NCBI GenBank assembly: GCA_018697195.1
Contig: JAGMWU010000028.1
Span: 3,952,337-4,016,336, forward strand
DNA: 64,000 nucleotides
Direction of reading: 5' to 3'
DNA from: Certhia americana
Taxonomy: Eukaryota; Chordata; Aves; Passeriformes; Certhiidae
Shown piece after piece: positions 46,301 to 58,300 of this stretch; positions within the stretch are counted from its first letter, which is position 1, and each line of letters begins with the position of its first letter. Position numbers and translations under genes: made by a program. A model generated the notes under the pieces. It was not told the origin of the DNA. It saw only the letters and a program-made list of their open reading frames with translations, and made no database searches.

Positions 46301-49300
46301 CTGTGGCTCATCTACTCTGGGTCACAACAGCTGAAAATGGAACTTGGAGGATGTGTGGAATTCATGCTGGATTTGGCATTTTGGAAATATTTCCTCTAAT
46401 CTCAACAGAAATTATTTCACAGAAGGAGTGAAACAGGATGTGACCTTGACATTCCTTTTCACTGAAAATAAAGAACTAAAGAGAATTGGTTTAAAAGCTC
46501 TGAGGATCTTGGTTGTTATATGGCTGTGAGTTGTTACAGCTGAGATATAATAATTTGCTGGGACAGTCACAGTAATGCTGAAATTGTTTGAAGTAATGGA
46601 GAGTTTTATGCTGCATATATTTAGGAGTCTGAGTGGCATATGTACATTCCTTCTGTACATTAAAAATGTCAGGCTGGGAAAGGCTCTGCTGCTGAAAGCA
46701 GCTTCTGGCTGGGAGAGCTGTATTGAACAGAGAAAAGCTCAGAGCTGGGTCTGTTATTCTTGCAGAGAAGTGGGCAGAAATATTTCAAGGGGTTTGGAAC
46801 ATCTTGTGTTGTATATGTTCCCCAAAGAATGAAGGGGGTTTTTTTCTGATGAGGAAAAAAAGCTGTTTGAGGCTGTCATGGTAGGCAGAGTCAGAGCTGG
46901 CATTTGGGTGAAGCCAGGGCTGGAAGCTGCAGATCCACCATGATCTCTTTGCTGCCTGTTCCATTATTGGTTCAGTTTTTCAGCATTGGGGTGGGTGCAG
47001 CTGCCTCTGGCAGCTCCTGGGAGCAGTTCCTGCCCTTCCCCAGGGCTCTGGGAGCAGGGCAGGACTGTCACGCTCCATCCCTCTGTTTGCCTGGCTCATG
47101 CTCTCAGCTCTCATGTTTTTCAGCTCTAACCTTATCTCTGTACAGTTAGTGCAGACAAGTAATGACAACTTCTAGGAGCTGTCTCGGGATTTGGGAATAA
47201 TTTCCTGCCTTGGCCATTCACTCCTGTTCCTGCTCTCTGACAGAATGGATTTCAAGGATGCTTCTGGAGTAAAAGGATGTCCTTTCTGATTTCCATCCTG
47301 CTTTTCCTTAGGAGCTGTTGTCTAAGTCAGTGCTTTCTCTGCATCCATCGGGAACAAGCAGAGCTGATTGCAGAGCTCTCTGGCTGCTCAGGTGTGTCCC
47401 CATCTGAGCCACCACAGGGTCACTTCTCTGTTTGCCCTCCTCCTCTGCTGTCTTTGCTCTCTCCTTTCCCTGTCACTTGCTCTTTGGGCACCCAATTAAA
47501 AAGCTCATCAAGAAGGAATGTCTCTGGAGTCAGTGGTATGTCGGTGCCTTGTTTGTATCCTGAACTGTTGCCAGTTAATCTCTCCTCTGCTGTGTCTTTC
47601 TTTAGCCCTCAGGGACTCCTGGTTAAGCTGGAGCTGGGATTGATACAGGCTTAAACGGAGCCCTGTGTGTGAGCGGCAGGGCTGCTGGTGTGGGCTCTGT
47701 TCAAGGGTAAAGTGTGCTCCAAACGCCTCAGTGGAAGCTTTGTTGTGGCTCTGAATCCTCCAGCCCCGTGTCTCCTTCCTCGAGGGCCTTGCCTCTCATC
47801 CTGTCATTCTGCTGTTTGGTATCACAGCAACTCATTTCCTTTTCTCTCCAGCACCGTGTTTCTCCTGCCTATCCTGGTGTGCTGGGCTGCAGCACAGGGG
47901 TCCCTCCCAATGTCCTGGGGTCTGCCCATGTGCACAGAAATGAGCACTGCAGTGCCAGCACCAATCCAGAGTCCTCATGTCACTGATCTGGGCAATGTCA
48001 CAGGGGAAGAGGGATAAGAGGGATGTCGTGCGAATCTCTGTCTCACTGGTTTCAGTCTCCCTAAGGCAAAAGTGCACTCTGTGTGCAGTTGTTGGTACAA
48101 AATAATTGCATTTGCTTTTTTAATTGCTGTAGGGAAGGGGTAATTCAGTCCCTGAATCTCTGTCTCTGCTTGACTTGGCCTATTTACCTGCTTTTCATCT
48201 GCCCCAGGTCAGACACGTCGCGGTTCAGTGTTCCAGGCTGAGAGGGGTGTGAGCAGGATTTGGGAAGGGGTGGGCAGCANNNNNNNNNNCCAGGCTGAGA
48301 GGGGTGTGAGCAGGATTTGGGAAGGGGTGGGCAGCAACCAGGCTGAGAGAGGGGTGTGAGCAGGATTTGGGAAGGGGTGGGCAGCAGCCAGGCTGAGAGA
48401 GGGGTGTGAGCAGGATTTGGGAAGGGGTGGGCAGCAACCAGGCTGAGGGGAATGTGAGTGAGGGTGACATGGCACAAAGTGAAGGGCCAGTGCTCAGAAA
48501 GAAGCCAGGGTGGCCCAGAGGAGCATTGGAGCATGGCTGGCTGGGCTGAGCAGGCAGACCTTGAGGTCTTTTAGTCCTGAGATGGGGAGAACATGAGGTG
48601 GTTTATTGTCTCTCTATAGAGAGGTCTGAGACTTCACCAGCAGGAGGGTGTCCAAGTTTAAATAAAGTCTCACCATACCCTTCTAAGTGCAAGGTGCTAG
48701 AAATCCCAAATTCCCACTAAGATGTGTATTAGGTCTCTGTGGGTGTTGGAAACAAACGTTAACTTGGAGGTGTTCTGATCCCATTGACGTTGTCTGACAG
48801 TGAGCAGAGGGCGGCACGTTTTCTGCCATCCCAAAACATTTAATTGATACATCCATCCTGTGCAAGGGCACTGGCAGGCGGGGGAGGATGTGCTCTACCA
48901 CCATTTTTTCTGCACAAGTTCCTTTTGATGACATTTTTACTCCAAGCTCAGAGCTTTGTGCCTGTCAGAAGGGAACAGTGCAGATGGACATGTTGGTCTC
49001 CAGACACGATGCTCCATTGCTGTTGGCTGGCTGACATGTCCCGTGGGATTCTGCAGCTTGTTAAATCATCTCACAAAGGAGAAGGGGGAGGGAAAGCCCA
49101 GTGCGAGGTTGCCAGCTGTAGCCAGCTCAGTGCTGCAGCATCAGCTGCTTGGTGGTTTTGATCAGGAATTTGTGGCTGCCCAGGGTTTCCTTCTATTTAT
49201 CTGGAAGTGCTCAATGAAGGGAAGGTCAGCAGAAATTGTAGCACCTTTCTAAGGAATTGTGCTTCAGTGGCACCTGGCAGCCTGCACCATCTACGTATGT

Positions 49301-52300
49301 CTTGCTAATTTTATCTGCGTCTTATTTATATTTTTTTCTAATATTGTCTTTTCCTCCACTTAGTGCATTTTCTCCAGTGCTGTGGGAGCAGAGCTGAGCT
49401 GCAGATGGAGAGTGGGGAATGTTTACCTGAGCAGTGCTCTGGTTCCTGTTTGCAGTTCCGGGATATTGGTTTATGGCATTGATAATGCTGCTCAGTTCAC
49501 TGAGTTTATGCAGGAATGTTTTGGTTCCTTTTGCTCCTATTCCTCAAAACCCCATCTAGTCAGATGCAGAAGAAGAGAACAGGCCACAGAATCAGTGTTC
49601 AGTAACCCTCAGTGAGAAGTTTGTCAGCATTTGGCAAATGTTGTCAAATCTCTGCCCTCCTTTACGGGTCACTTCCCTGCCTTGAATGAGCCCAGACTTC
49701 ATGTCAAACCCTCCCATCTCCGTGCTGGGTGCCTGCCTTCCCATTTTCCCTGCTCTTCCCCTGCCATCGTGCTGCCTGTGGACTGGGGATGCTCCTGCTG
49801 CCACACACGTCAGACCCCAGAGCTCCTGGACCCCTCCCAAAGACACTGCTTGGCTTTCTCTGACTCGATGGCCGACCCTTTTTGCACTGCTCCCAGCAAA
49901 GCTTGTTTGGCTCTGGCCTTGAGGTCAGAGCCAGCATTGGAGCCTGTGCTGTGGGGCTGCTCCTGCTCCATGGCCTGTCATCAGCTGGGAGTGCTCCTTA
50001 ATGGGAGCAGGTTGCAGAGTGCCTGTAATGCTTTTAAGAATAAAGAGCAGCATATGCACTCAAACCAGACCTATATTTTTCCTGTCCTGCAGCTCTTTAT
50101 TTGCCCCTGCTCGGAGGGATTCTCTGATGTAGGAAAGGCTGCACGCCTGACCCAGCCTTTCTGTCCCCACTGCCACCCCACACCATACATTAAGGTTAAA
50201 TAAATGCATTTTCACTGCCAGGAGCCATCCATAAGGCTAGGGGCTGGCCTCTTCCTAATGGGGGATTTTAGCTTGGATGGACACAGTTCTGTTAGTGCTG
50301 CCAACAATGTCTGGTTCCTTTCTAGTGTGAGCTGCAAGCCCAGGAGTTAAATGTGTGGTTGTCATGGGTCTGTGCCAACCCAAAACAGCCTCCCCTGGAA
50401 ATGAGGAGTGGGAGATGGTAGACTGGGTCTGAGGGAAGCAGATGAGCTCACCTACTGCCTCTCAGTTCCTCAAGTGATCCTTCACAGGCTGCTGTCACTT
50501 TGCAAGCCCATGCAGGTTTCCTGCTCCTGGCCAACCACTGAACCTGAAAGGCTCTGCTCCTTTCCATGGAAGAAGGGCTCATTTGGCCATCAGAGGATGT
50601 GTTGCTCCACTGGTGGAATTGCTGGTTTCTCACAGCTCCGTGTTGACCTTACACTGGCTGAACAGTCTGCAGGTGTTGGGCAATGAGGCTGGAGCTGTTG
50701 GCAATTGTTGAGAGCAGTTGCTTCACTCAGAATGAGCTGGTGAAGTGGGAGCTTGAGGTCTGGCTCTGTGCAGAGGGCTGGGCATGGCTCTGACTGCTGC
50801 AGTGTGTCAGTCAGAATGGACTGAACCTGAGGATTTTCACTGGAGTCCCTGGTCAGTGGCTCTGATTACACAGCCCAGGCTTGGCAGCTCTCATTCTGGC
50901 TGTGGCATTGTGCAGTGTCAGCTGGGTCACTTCTATGTGTCCTACCTTTATTATGTTTTTTTCCTGTCCATTCTGGCATCTTGTACTTGAGCTTAAGGAA
51001 CATTTTCCTTTGACCTTGAGGAAAATCTACCCACTTTTCTTATAGCAAATTAAAATCTGGGCCAAGAAGTTGAGAAGTGCAGAAGTGGAAGCTCTTGGCT
51101 TTGGCTTCCTCTGCAACCCCTCTGATAGCTGGAGTCTTACCAGCTGTTCGCCCTGGGCTCAAAACCTGCCAAGAGGGGCTGAGAGTCCCTTGCCCCAGCA
51201 AGACTCTATTTTAATCTTCTCTAGCCTAGCATCAGCCATTTTTTTATAAAAGCTGTTGGTGATTGGGGGGTGTGAGAAGTGGGGTCCCCTCTCTATTGGG
51301 AGTCCCACCATGCCAAACCCTGCCCGCTGGTGAAGTGGCTGCAGCAGTGCCTTCCTCACACTTCAGAAAAACATAAGCAGCTTCCTAACCTTGAGGCCTT
51401 GCCCAAAGCCTGTGGGTTGTTTGTGTTCCCTCTGTAAGCAGGAAATACCAAGTGAGGGTCGTGTTTAGTTGCAGGAATCCAGTGGTTGTGTGGATGTGGA
51501 TAGCTGGGTTGTGTGACTGACCTGCTGTGGTGGCCTCTGGGCAATGGACTCAAGGGAATCCGCCTCCAGCCCTCACTTGCCCTCCTGACACTTTGTCTCT
51601 AAGGCTTTGAGAGAAGTGCACAAACATCTGGGGCCAGTTCTCAGCTGCTTTCAACTTCCTGGTGCCTTTGGGCCGAGCCACTCGTGTTTGCTGGTGTTTC
51701 ATCATGCTTTTGTCTTTGGTGTTGGGTGTGTAAGTACAGGGAGTCCAGTGGCCTCTGCCCTGCACAAGCACCCTGAGCTCCCCTGGTGCTTCCTTAACCC
51801 AGTAGTGAGACCAGAAACCGGCCCCAAAGATTCATCATTTGAGCTGAAAACACCACGTTGTTTTCTAGGCTTGGCCCTGCTTTAGCTCCTTGCCTGGGGT
51901 GGTTTTGTGAGCAAAGTTACTACTGCAGTTGGGAAGAAAGAAATGGAAAAGCAGGAGGACAAATACGGTCCTGTTTAAAGGTACTTTGGGGTTCTACTGT
52001 GACCTAAAACATGTGCTTTATTCAGCAATTTTCACAAGCAGGAAAGTTTATTTAAGGCCTACAGCACTTAACGAATCATGGAGCATGAGAAAACTGAGCA
52101 CAAGAAAAAGTTTAAATGGAGCAGGTTTTGCTGTTTTCGGAGCTTTCCTGATGCCCTCAGTGTTCAGTCTTAGTTGTCTTAAGCAGATGCCATCAGGAGC
52201 ATCTTCAGATGCTGCCCTGGTGCAGCAAAGGGTAGGTGAGACCTGGGAAAAACCCTTTGAGAGCAGAGGCCACAGGGTAAAAGCAAACCCCCTCTTTGAT

Positions 52301-55300
52301 GTGAACAGGGTTTGGGGGATTGGGGAGAAAAGAAATCAAAAAGCAGCAGTGGTCAAATTGGCTCCAGACCTTTACTGGGGATCTGTATTTACAACATTAC
52401 TGCCTGTGCTGGGATTGGGGTTTCTGTTTAATCAGAAACAGCCCAAAGTCACAGAGAATTCTAGGCTTTGTGCTCTGCTTTTCTCAGCACCCTGTTTCCA
52501 TACCTCAGGAAAACTGTATGGCCTTTCTGGCAGAGCTGAAGAGGAAGAGGAGGGAAGGGAGTGATGTACTTTGCTGCAGTCTCCCGATCTAAATATAAAT
52601 TATTCTCCTCTTGGATCCTTCCAGTCTGATCTTATGGGTGATTTGACCTTTCTTTGATAAAAGCTTTCTTTATTTGCAGGAATAAAAAGGCAAAGGGGAG
52701 GAGAGGACACAGCAGATGTTTTTTTTAAAATATCTTTAGATCCTGGCAGTTGGTTTCTGGAGCACCCAGCACTCACTGCTGGGCCAGCTCTGTCCTGGGC
52801 TCCAGCTTTTCTCCTCCTCCTCCATGCTCCTTGAACAAACTTTGCATTTTAGTCTAAAGCATTGACCTGCAGATTTCTAAGGAAGTGTTTTATCATGGGG
52901 ACACCACGCTCCAATGGGGACAGATGCCCCAGGCTCTGGTCCCCAGTCCTGCCCACTGCACCACTGACCCTGCTTTTCCTTGTTTCATAACTTCAGCTGA
53001 AAGAAACATTTGTGCTAATTGCTGCTGGTTTTTCATGTGTTCACCCTCAAGCAGTTTGAGCTCAGCTTCCAAACACAGCTCAGTTTAATGTGTAAAACCA
53101 CGGGACGCTGGCACTGCCCAGGTTCCAGCCCCAGTGAAGGCAGCACAGGTGCAATGTTAGAACTGCTCTAGACTGCACACAAGGCTTTCTGGCACTAGTT
53201 CTAACCATTAATTGCCATGTTAAATCCAGCAATAAATTATTTGGGCAACCACAGTGCAAGAGGCCACTGCCAGGCACAAACCAGAGCTGAGTGCTGCTCA
53301 GTCCCCTTCATGCTTCAGGACTGCAGAGCTGGATTGGACAGGGCACTCCACACACTCTGAGTGGGGGGGTTTGGTGTCTCACTGGCCTTCTGGATGTAGT
53401 TTAAGCCATCATCCTGTGAGCAGTGTTGTCAGTGCTGGAGGTGTGCTGCATGTGTGTATCCTCCTGGAGCACAGGATGGTGTGTGGCGTGCAGGATGCCT
53501 CAGGATAAGCCTCTGATCCTTTGCAAATTGGATTTTGTGGCTCACTTGCCTGTCCTCTTGGATAAAGTTTCCCCTTAGCTGCCTCTCCTCTAGCAGAGCT
53601 CAGGTCCATCTCAGGACTGCAAAGCCTTTTATAATGCTCTGCAGATCAGGAGTCACTTGCAAGGGACAGGGACAGACTTTCCATTTCCCACTGAAACATG
53701 CTCCAGAGTGAGCCTGCTGCTTCATTCCCTTCTGGAGTTCCACTCATTCTGCATGAGATTCCCGTTGGTTTGGTTTGGTGCCTTTCCTGCTGTGTGGCAC
53801 TGAGGTGCTCCTGACTAGCATCCCCCCAGTGATGGCTGCTGGTTTAGAAAGCCTCTGGGCCACGTGAGCCACTGAAATTTCATGCTGGGGAGGAAATGGG
53901 TTGCTCAGAGAAGGCCTGCTTCAAACAGAGCCACAGCTGGCTGATTTTAAACCATTTCAGCTAGGGATCAGAGGGTGCTGTTAAATTTTACCCCCAAAGA
54001 AAACAAAGCAGGAAAATGCACCATGTTAGCACAAACAGGATTGTCAGGGTTTATAATTCCTAAAAGGATGGTGTGTAAAACAGGCCAGCACACACAGATA
54101 TGGGTTGTACTGGTGAGGGCCATCATCAGGAAAGTTGAACAGTTCCAGTTTGCTTGTAAGAATCTAGTGGTTTGAGTTTCATGCCTGTTTCTGGGAGAAG
54201 GTGGTGGCCCTGGTGAGGGACAGCAGACACCACACTCCCTTTCACAGTGAGCTCAGGAGCAGCACTGGCCTCTTACTTGTGCTATTCTGTGCTTATGTGA
54301 GCAGGACACCCTGCAGGGGCTAGGGAAGGGTAATCCCTGCCTGGGTTAATACTTAAATCTGTGCTGCTTGACTTTTGAGCAAGGGAGGGAAGTTAATGCT
54401 CTCAGAAGTGCTGGGAGACCACCTACTCTTTGGTACAGACTGCCAACAGCTGACAGATGGAAGTGATTTTGGGACAGTGAGAAGTCAGTGTGGGATCACA
54501 GTAGTGACCAAGAGCAGACTGTATCCCACAGTCTTTGACTTACACCCACCCCTTGTGACTCTTGCTGTGGAGAAGGACAATTTCCCAGAGCCATCAGAAT
54601 TCTTCTGTGGGGTGTGAATTAGCAGTGGGGCGATGGTTTGCTGTCTCTTGTGGTTCAGTCTAATAGACACATGTTCCTCTGAAGATGCTTTTTGGCAAGG
54701 CTGTGCGTGGCTGAAGGATGGGTGGCAGTGGGAGCTCTGACTGGAAAGCAGGAGGGTGAGGTGCAGCAGAGGAGTGACTCCATGTGCTGCCTCTGCTCTG
54801 TGCTCCCTGCCACTGCCCCTGACCACAGCTGCCAGATACTGGTGTGAGAACTGTGCTGGCCCTGCCCCTCTTTGGTGTTTGCCTAAGTGTTCCCTGTCTG
54901 TTTTTTGTCTTACAGCATCTGGAGGGGGCCAAACGTGAACTGTGTTGACAGTACTGGATACACCCCGCTGCACCACGCTGCTTTGAACGGCCATAAGTGA
55001 GTCGTGTTCCCATGCCTGGGGTCGCAGGGGGTGGATGGATGCTTTGTGCTTCCCTGGCCACCGTTGTGTGGTTCATTCACCAGCTGAGGCAGTGGTGCAG
55101 CACTACTCCATCTTCAGGGGAAGTGGAGAATGTCACCGCTTTGGCTGATGCTGATCTTGCATCTCCAATCGCTGAGGTTTTTCAACCACCCTTTTATTTC
55201 TAAGCAATTTGGATAAGCTGTAACACGGTGTGAAAGGGCTCCCCTGGTGACAGTCCCTACAGTCTTTGTGGTGTCCAGCGTGGTCTGGGCCTGCACCACT

Positions 55301-58300
55301 TTACACTTGCCTTATGTGCATTCCATGTTTTTAAGTCACTTTAGTGTGGTAGATCTCGTGTTTCTCATTGCTGCCTGAGATATTGAGAAATCAAACAGAG
55401 TTAAAATCTTTATTCACCCTCATTGTGCTGGTGCAATTCACTTTGCAGAAGAGGCTTGTGGCTGACTTCAGCCCCTGTTCAGCTCCATTAGTATGGAGTT
55501 AATGTGGATCTTCCCTGAGCTTATCTCAGCAATATTAATTTCTTTTTTTTTTTTTTTTTCTAATTTCATTTGGCAGCATTTAATAGGAACACTTAAAAAT
55601 CAGATTTCAAGAGGCTCTCTGAAACACTCCTGTTCAGATTAACTTCTTGTTCAGTACTTGCTGCAGAATATGAGCTGTAAAACAAGGACTGAATGTCTCC
55701 TGTCTCTTGCAGGGATGTTGTGGAAGTTCTGCTGAGGAACGATGCTCTCACCAATGTGGCAGATTGTAAAGGCTGTTATCCCCTGCACTTGGCAGCCTGG
55801 AAGGGAGATGCTGACATAGTGAAGCTCCTCATCCACCAGGGCCCTTCGCACACCAAAGTGAATGAGCAGGTCTGCCTGATTTTCTCTAATGTATCATTGA
55901 ATCACTTCCCTGGCATGGAGAGAGACTCCTTCAGCTGACTCCTGACCCTTCCCAAACCAGTAGCAATGGTTGTAAGGTCCTACTTGCTGGTGGGATAAGA
56001 GGGGCACTGCCTAAAGCAATACATTCAGTTCTGAGTTAGTGGTAGGATGAAAAGGTATTTTATAGAGAGACACATAAATATGAGAACTGCTCAACACTTA
56101 GAAAGTGGTCTCCTGCTTCTGGGCTTCTAAAACTAACCCACAGTTTTCCTTTCAGCTGCTGGATAGCTGAGCAGGTTTCTGGTTCTGCAGAGGATCCATT
56201 GGCTCCCACCTTTGGGAACTAATCCAAGCAGCTTTGTTCAGTCTCTTTGGCCGTGCTCTCTTAGCTGCTCTCCTGGCTTGTCTCTGGCACTTGCTCCAGA
56301 TCACTAATTTGAAAGTTCTGAGATAATTTTAACACTTCTTGCCTCCAGATAAATCCCTAGCTTAATCTTAAAGAATTATTTTCACAATCAGGCAAAAAAA
56401 AAAAAAAAAAAAAGCCTCTTGGATTTGTTCCTTTTTTCAAGCTGACGGTTTTGGTCTGGGCTGCAGAGGGAGAGAGGGGTACGAGACAGCTGTGTCCACT
56501 GCAGAGGGCTGGCTCCTGTGGAACTGCCCTATGGACATCAGGGGTATTTTAAATTCCAGGAAACTTCTGAAATGCTACCGCTGGAAAGCCCAAATATTCT
56601 TGTTGTTGCAGAGTTTTTACAGGAATTGGTTTCGTGACTGAGTGCTGTCAGTCACTGAACTGAGTGAGTCTAGCACACAGAGTGACAGGCCCAAATCAGG
56701 TGGCTAAAGCTGCAGTGGGCTGTGGTTGTCCTGTCCCTAAGGCAGGAACATCTGATGTCCCTGTGAATCAACTCCCAAACCACTCAGGTGTTCTTTCAGG
56801 AGGAAAGGAATAAACCAAAATAGGTTTGCCTGCCTTGGTGCCAGCAGGCTAAGCCTGGACATTCATTCCAGAGGTAATTCTCAGGTAGGTCAGACACCCC
56901 TGGCCTGAGTTCAGCTCTCAGTCAAGGTGAGCAGCTGAGGAGTCCCTGCTGTTGATTTGCTCCATGGTAGTTTTCCAGAAGCTGAGGAGCAAACTCCTTT
57001 CAGAGGCAGATTTAAGAGTCCCATCCTTCTTTGTGGGGACCCAAGTGCCACACTGAAGTTTCCCAGGATGGGTAACTCGACGCCCCAGGCTGCCCCAGGC
57101 ATAAATGCTGCTAAAAAACATCGTGGAATGAAAAATCTGATTGTAGTGCAGCTCTCTATCATTCCTCCACTGAGCAGGAATAAGGAGGAATGTATGTTCT
57201 GATGTCTCTGGTGACAGTTTTCCAGTTTGGGGCTGTGGATACTCATGTCTCCAGGCACAGCTGCAGGCACTCAGTCTGATTGCATAGGCTTGAGTGCAGG
57301 TAATCCTTTTCATTCAATCTGACAAGAATTGAGTGAGAGTCCATAGTGTAAATGTTCTGCTCTGAGTAGGGCAGCTGGAGGGGTGATCTTTGCAAGAGAT
57401 CCAGAGCTTAGTATGATCCTTGCAGGTAATATTTCATTAATATCTGTTTGGTAGGAACCCTGTTAAATGAGAGAAGTCAGCTAAGGAGCCTGTGCTTGGA
57501 GCCTGGTCCAGGTTACAGCAATCCCAGCTGGAATGGCTTTTGCTGGCCATGGCTCTGACTGGAACAAGATGCTGTGTCCTGGCCTTCCACCCCTTGGAGT
57601 CACCCATTGCTTTGTTGCTGTATCTCACCCATTTCATTATCACATTTTTTTTCTTTTTCCTCTTCCTTTTTGTAGAATGCTCTTGAGATCAAAGAACTCA
57701 AAAAGTACGGCCCCTTTGACCCATATATCAATGCCAAGGTGTGTACTTTGCTGTCAGCATTTCACTGCATCATCACTCCAAGCTGCACTCGCGTGCTTCC
57801 AGGTGCAATAATACCTGTTCACTTCGCAGCTGCTTGGGGAAAAGGAAAATGGGACCATTGATTTACTGTGGGTTTCTCTCTTCAAAGCAGTTATAGAAAC
57901 ATAATTAAAGGGAAGCTTTTCCTTACTTTCCTGGGGGCTCCTTCCTTGCTTAGCCTTGTAGGACTCGCAGTGATGGTCAGTTTGCTTGATGGGGCTGGAT
58001 GACTTCCCAAAGGTAATGTTACTTCAATTAAATGTTCTAGGTTTTGTTTCATGTGCTGATGTTGCTGATAAATGCAAAGAGAAAGACTTTTTTTGCCCTG
58101 CTTAACCATGGTTGCGTTTTCTCTGTGGGCTGTTTGGAGTGAATTTTGATGCCTTTTCTCCTACCAAATGCATAATGCTCTGTGTGTTGGTTAATTCCTG
58201 TGGTGGTGGTGGTGGGGAGAAGGGAGGGCAGAAATGTTCCTGCCTCCCTTCCCAAGTCCTCCATGTCCTGCTTATTACATCAGTCTCTCTTTTGATGTTC

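Larger units (their letters stand above)
37399..54915 (+). other. ANKS1A: ANKS1A intron 1
   Basis: A 17.5 kb intron. It contains a CpG-island shoulder, a GTCTGTCCC-type minisatellite at about 37625-38075, T runs at 38636-38653 and 41042-41060, and a 48-50-bp tandem repeat with a 10-N gap at 48233-48470. No conserved exon, RNA gene or intact transposon was recognised in the remaining sequence; open frames there are short and lack family resemblance. Confidence 0.7.

Noticed and set aside
56394..56413. Runs of 17-20 A or T (also at 16021, 16880, 38636, 41042, 55543) as retrotransposon tails
   Set aside because: No target-site duplication or transposon or processed-gene body was recognised next to any of them; simple homopolymers are the plainer reading.
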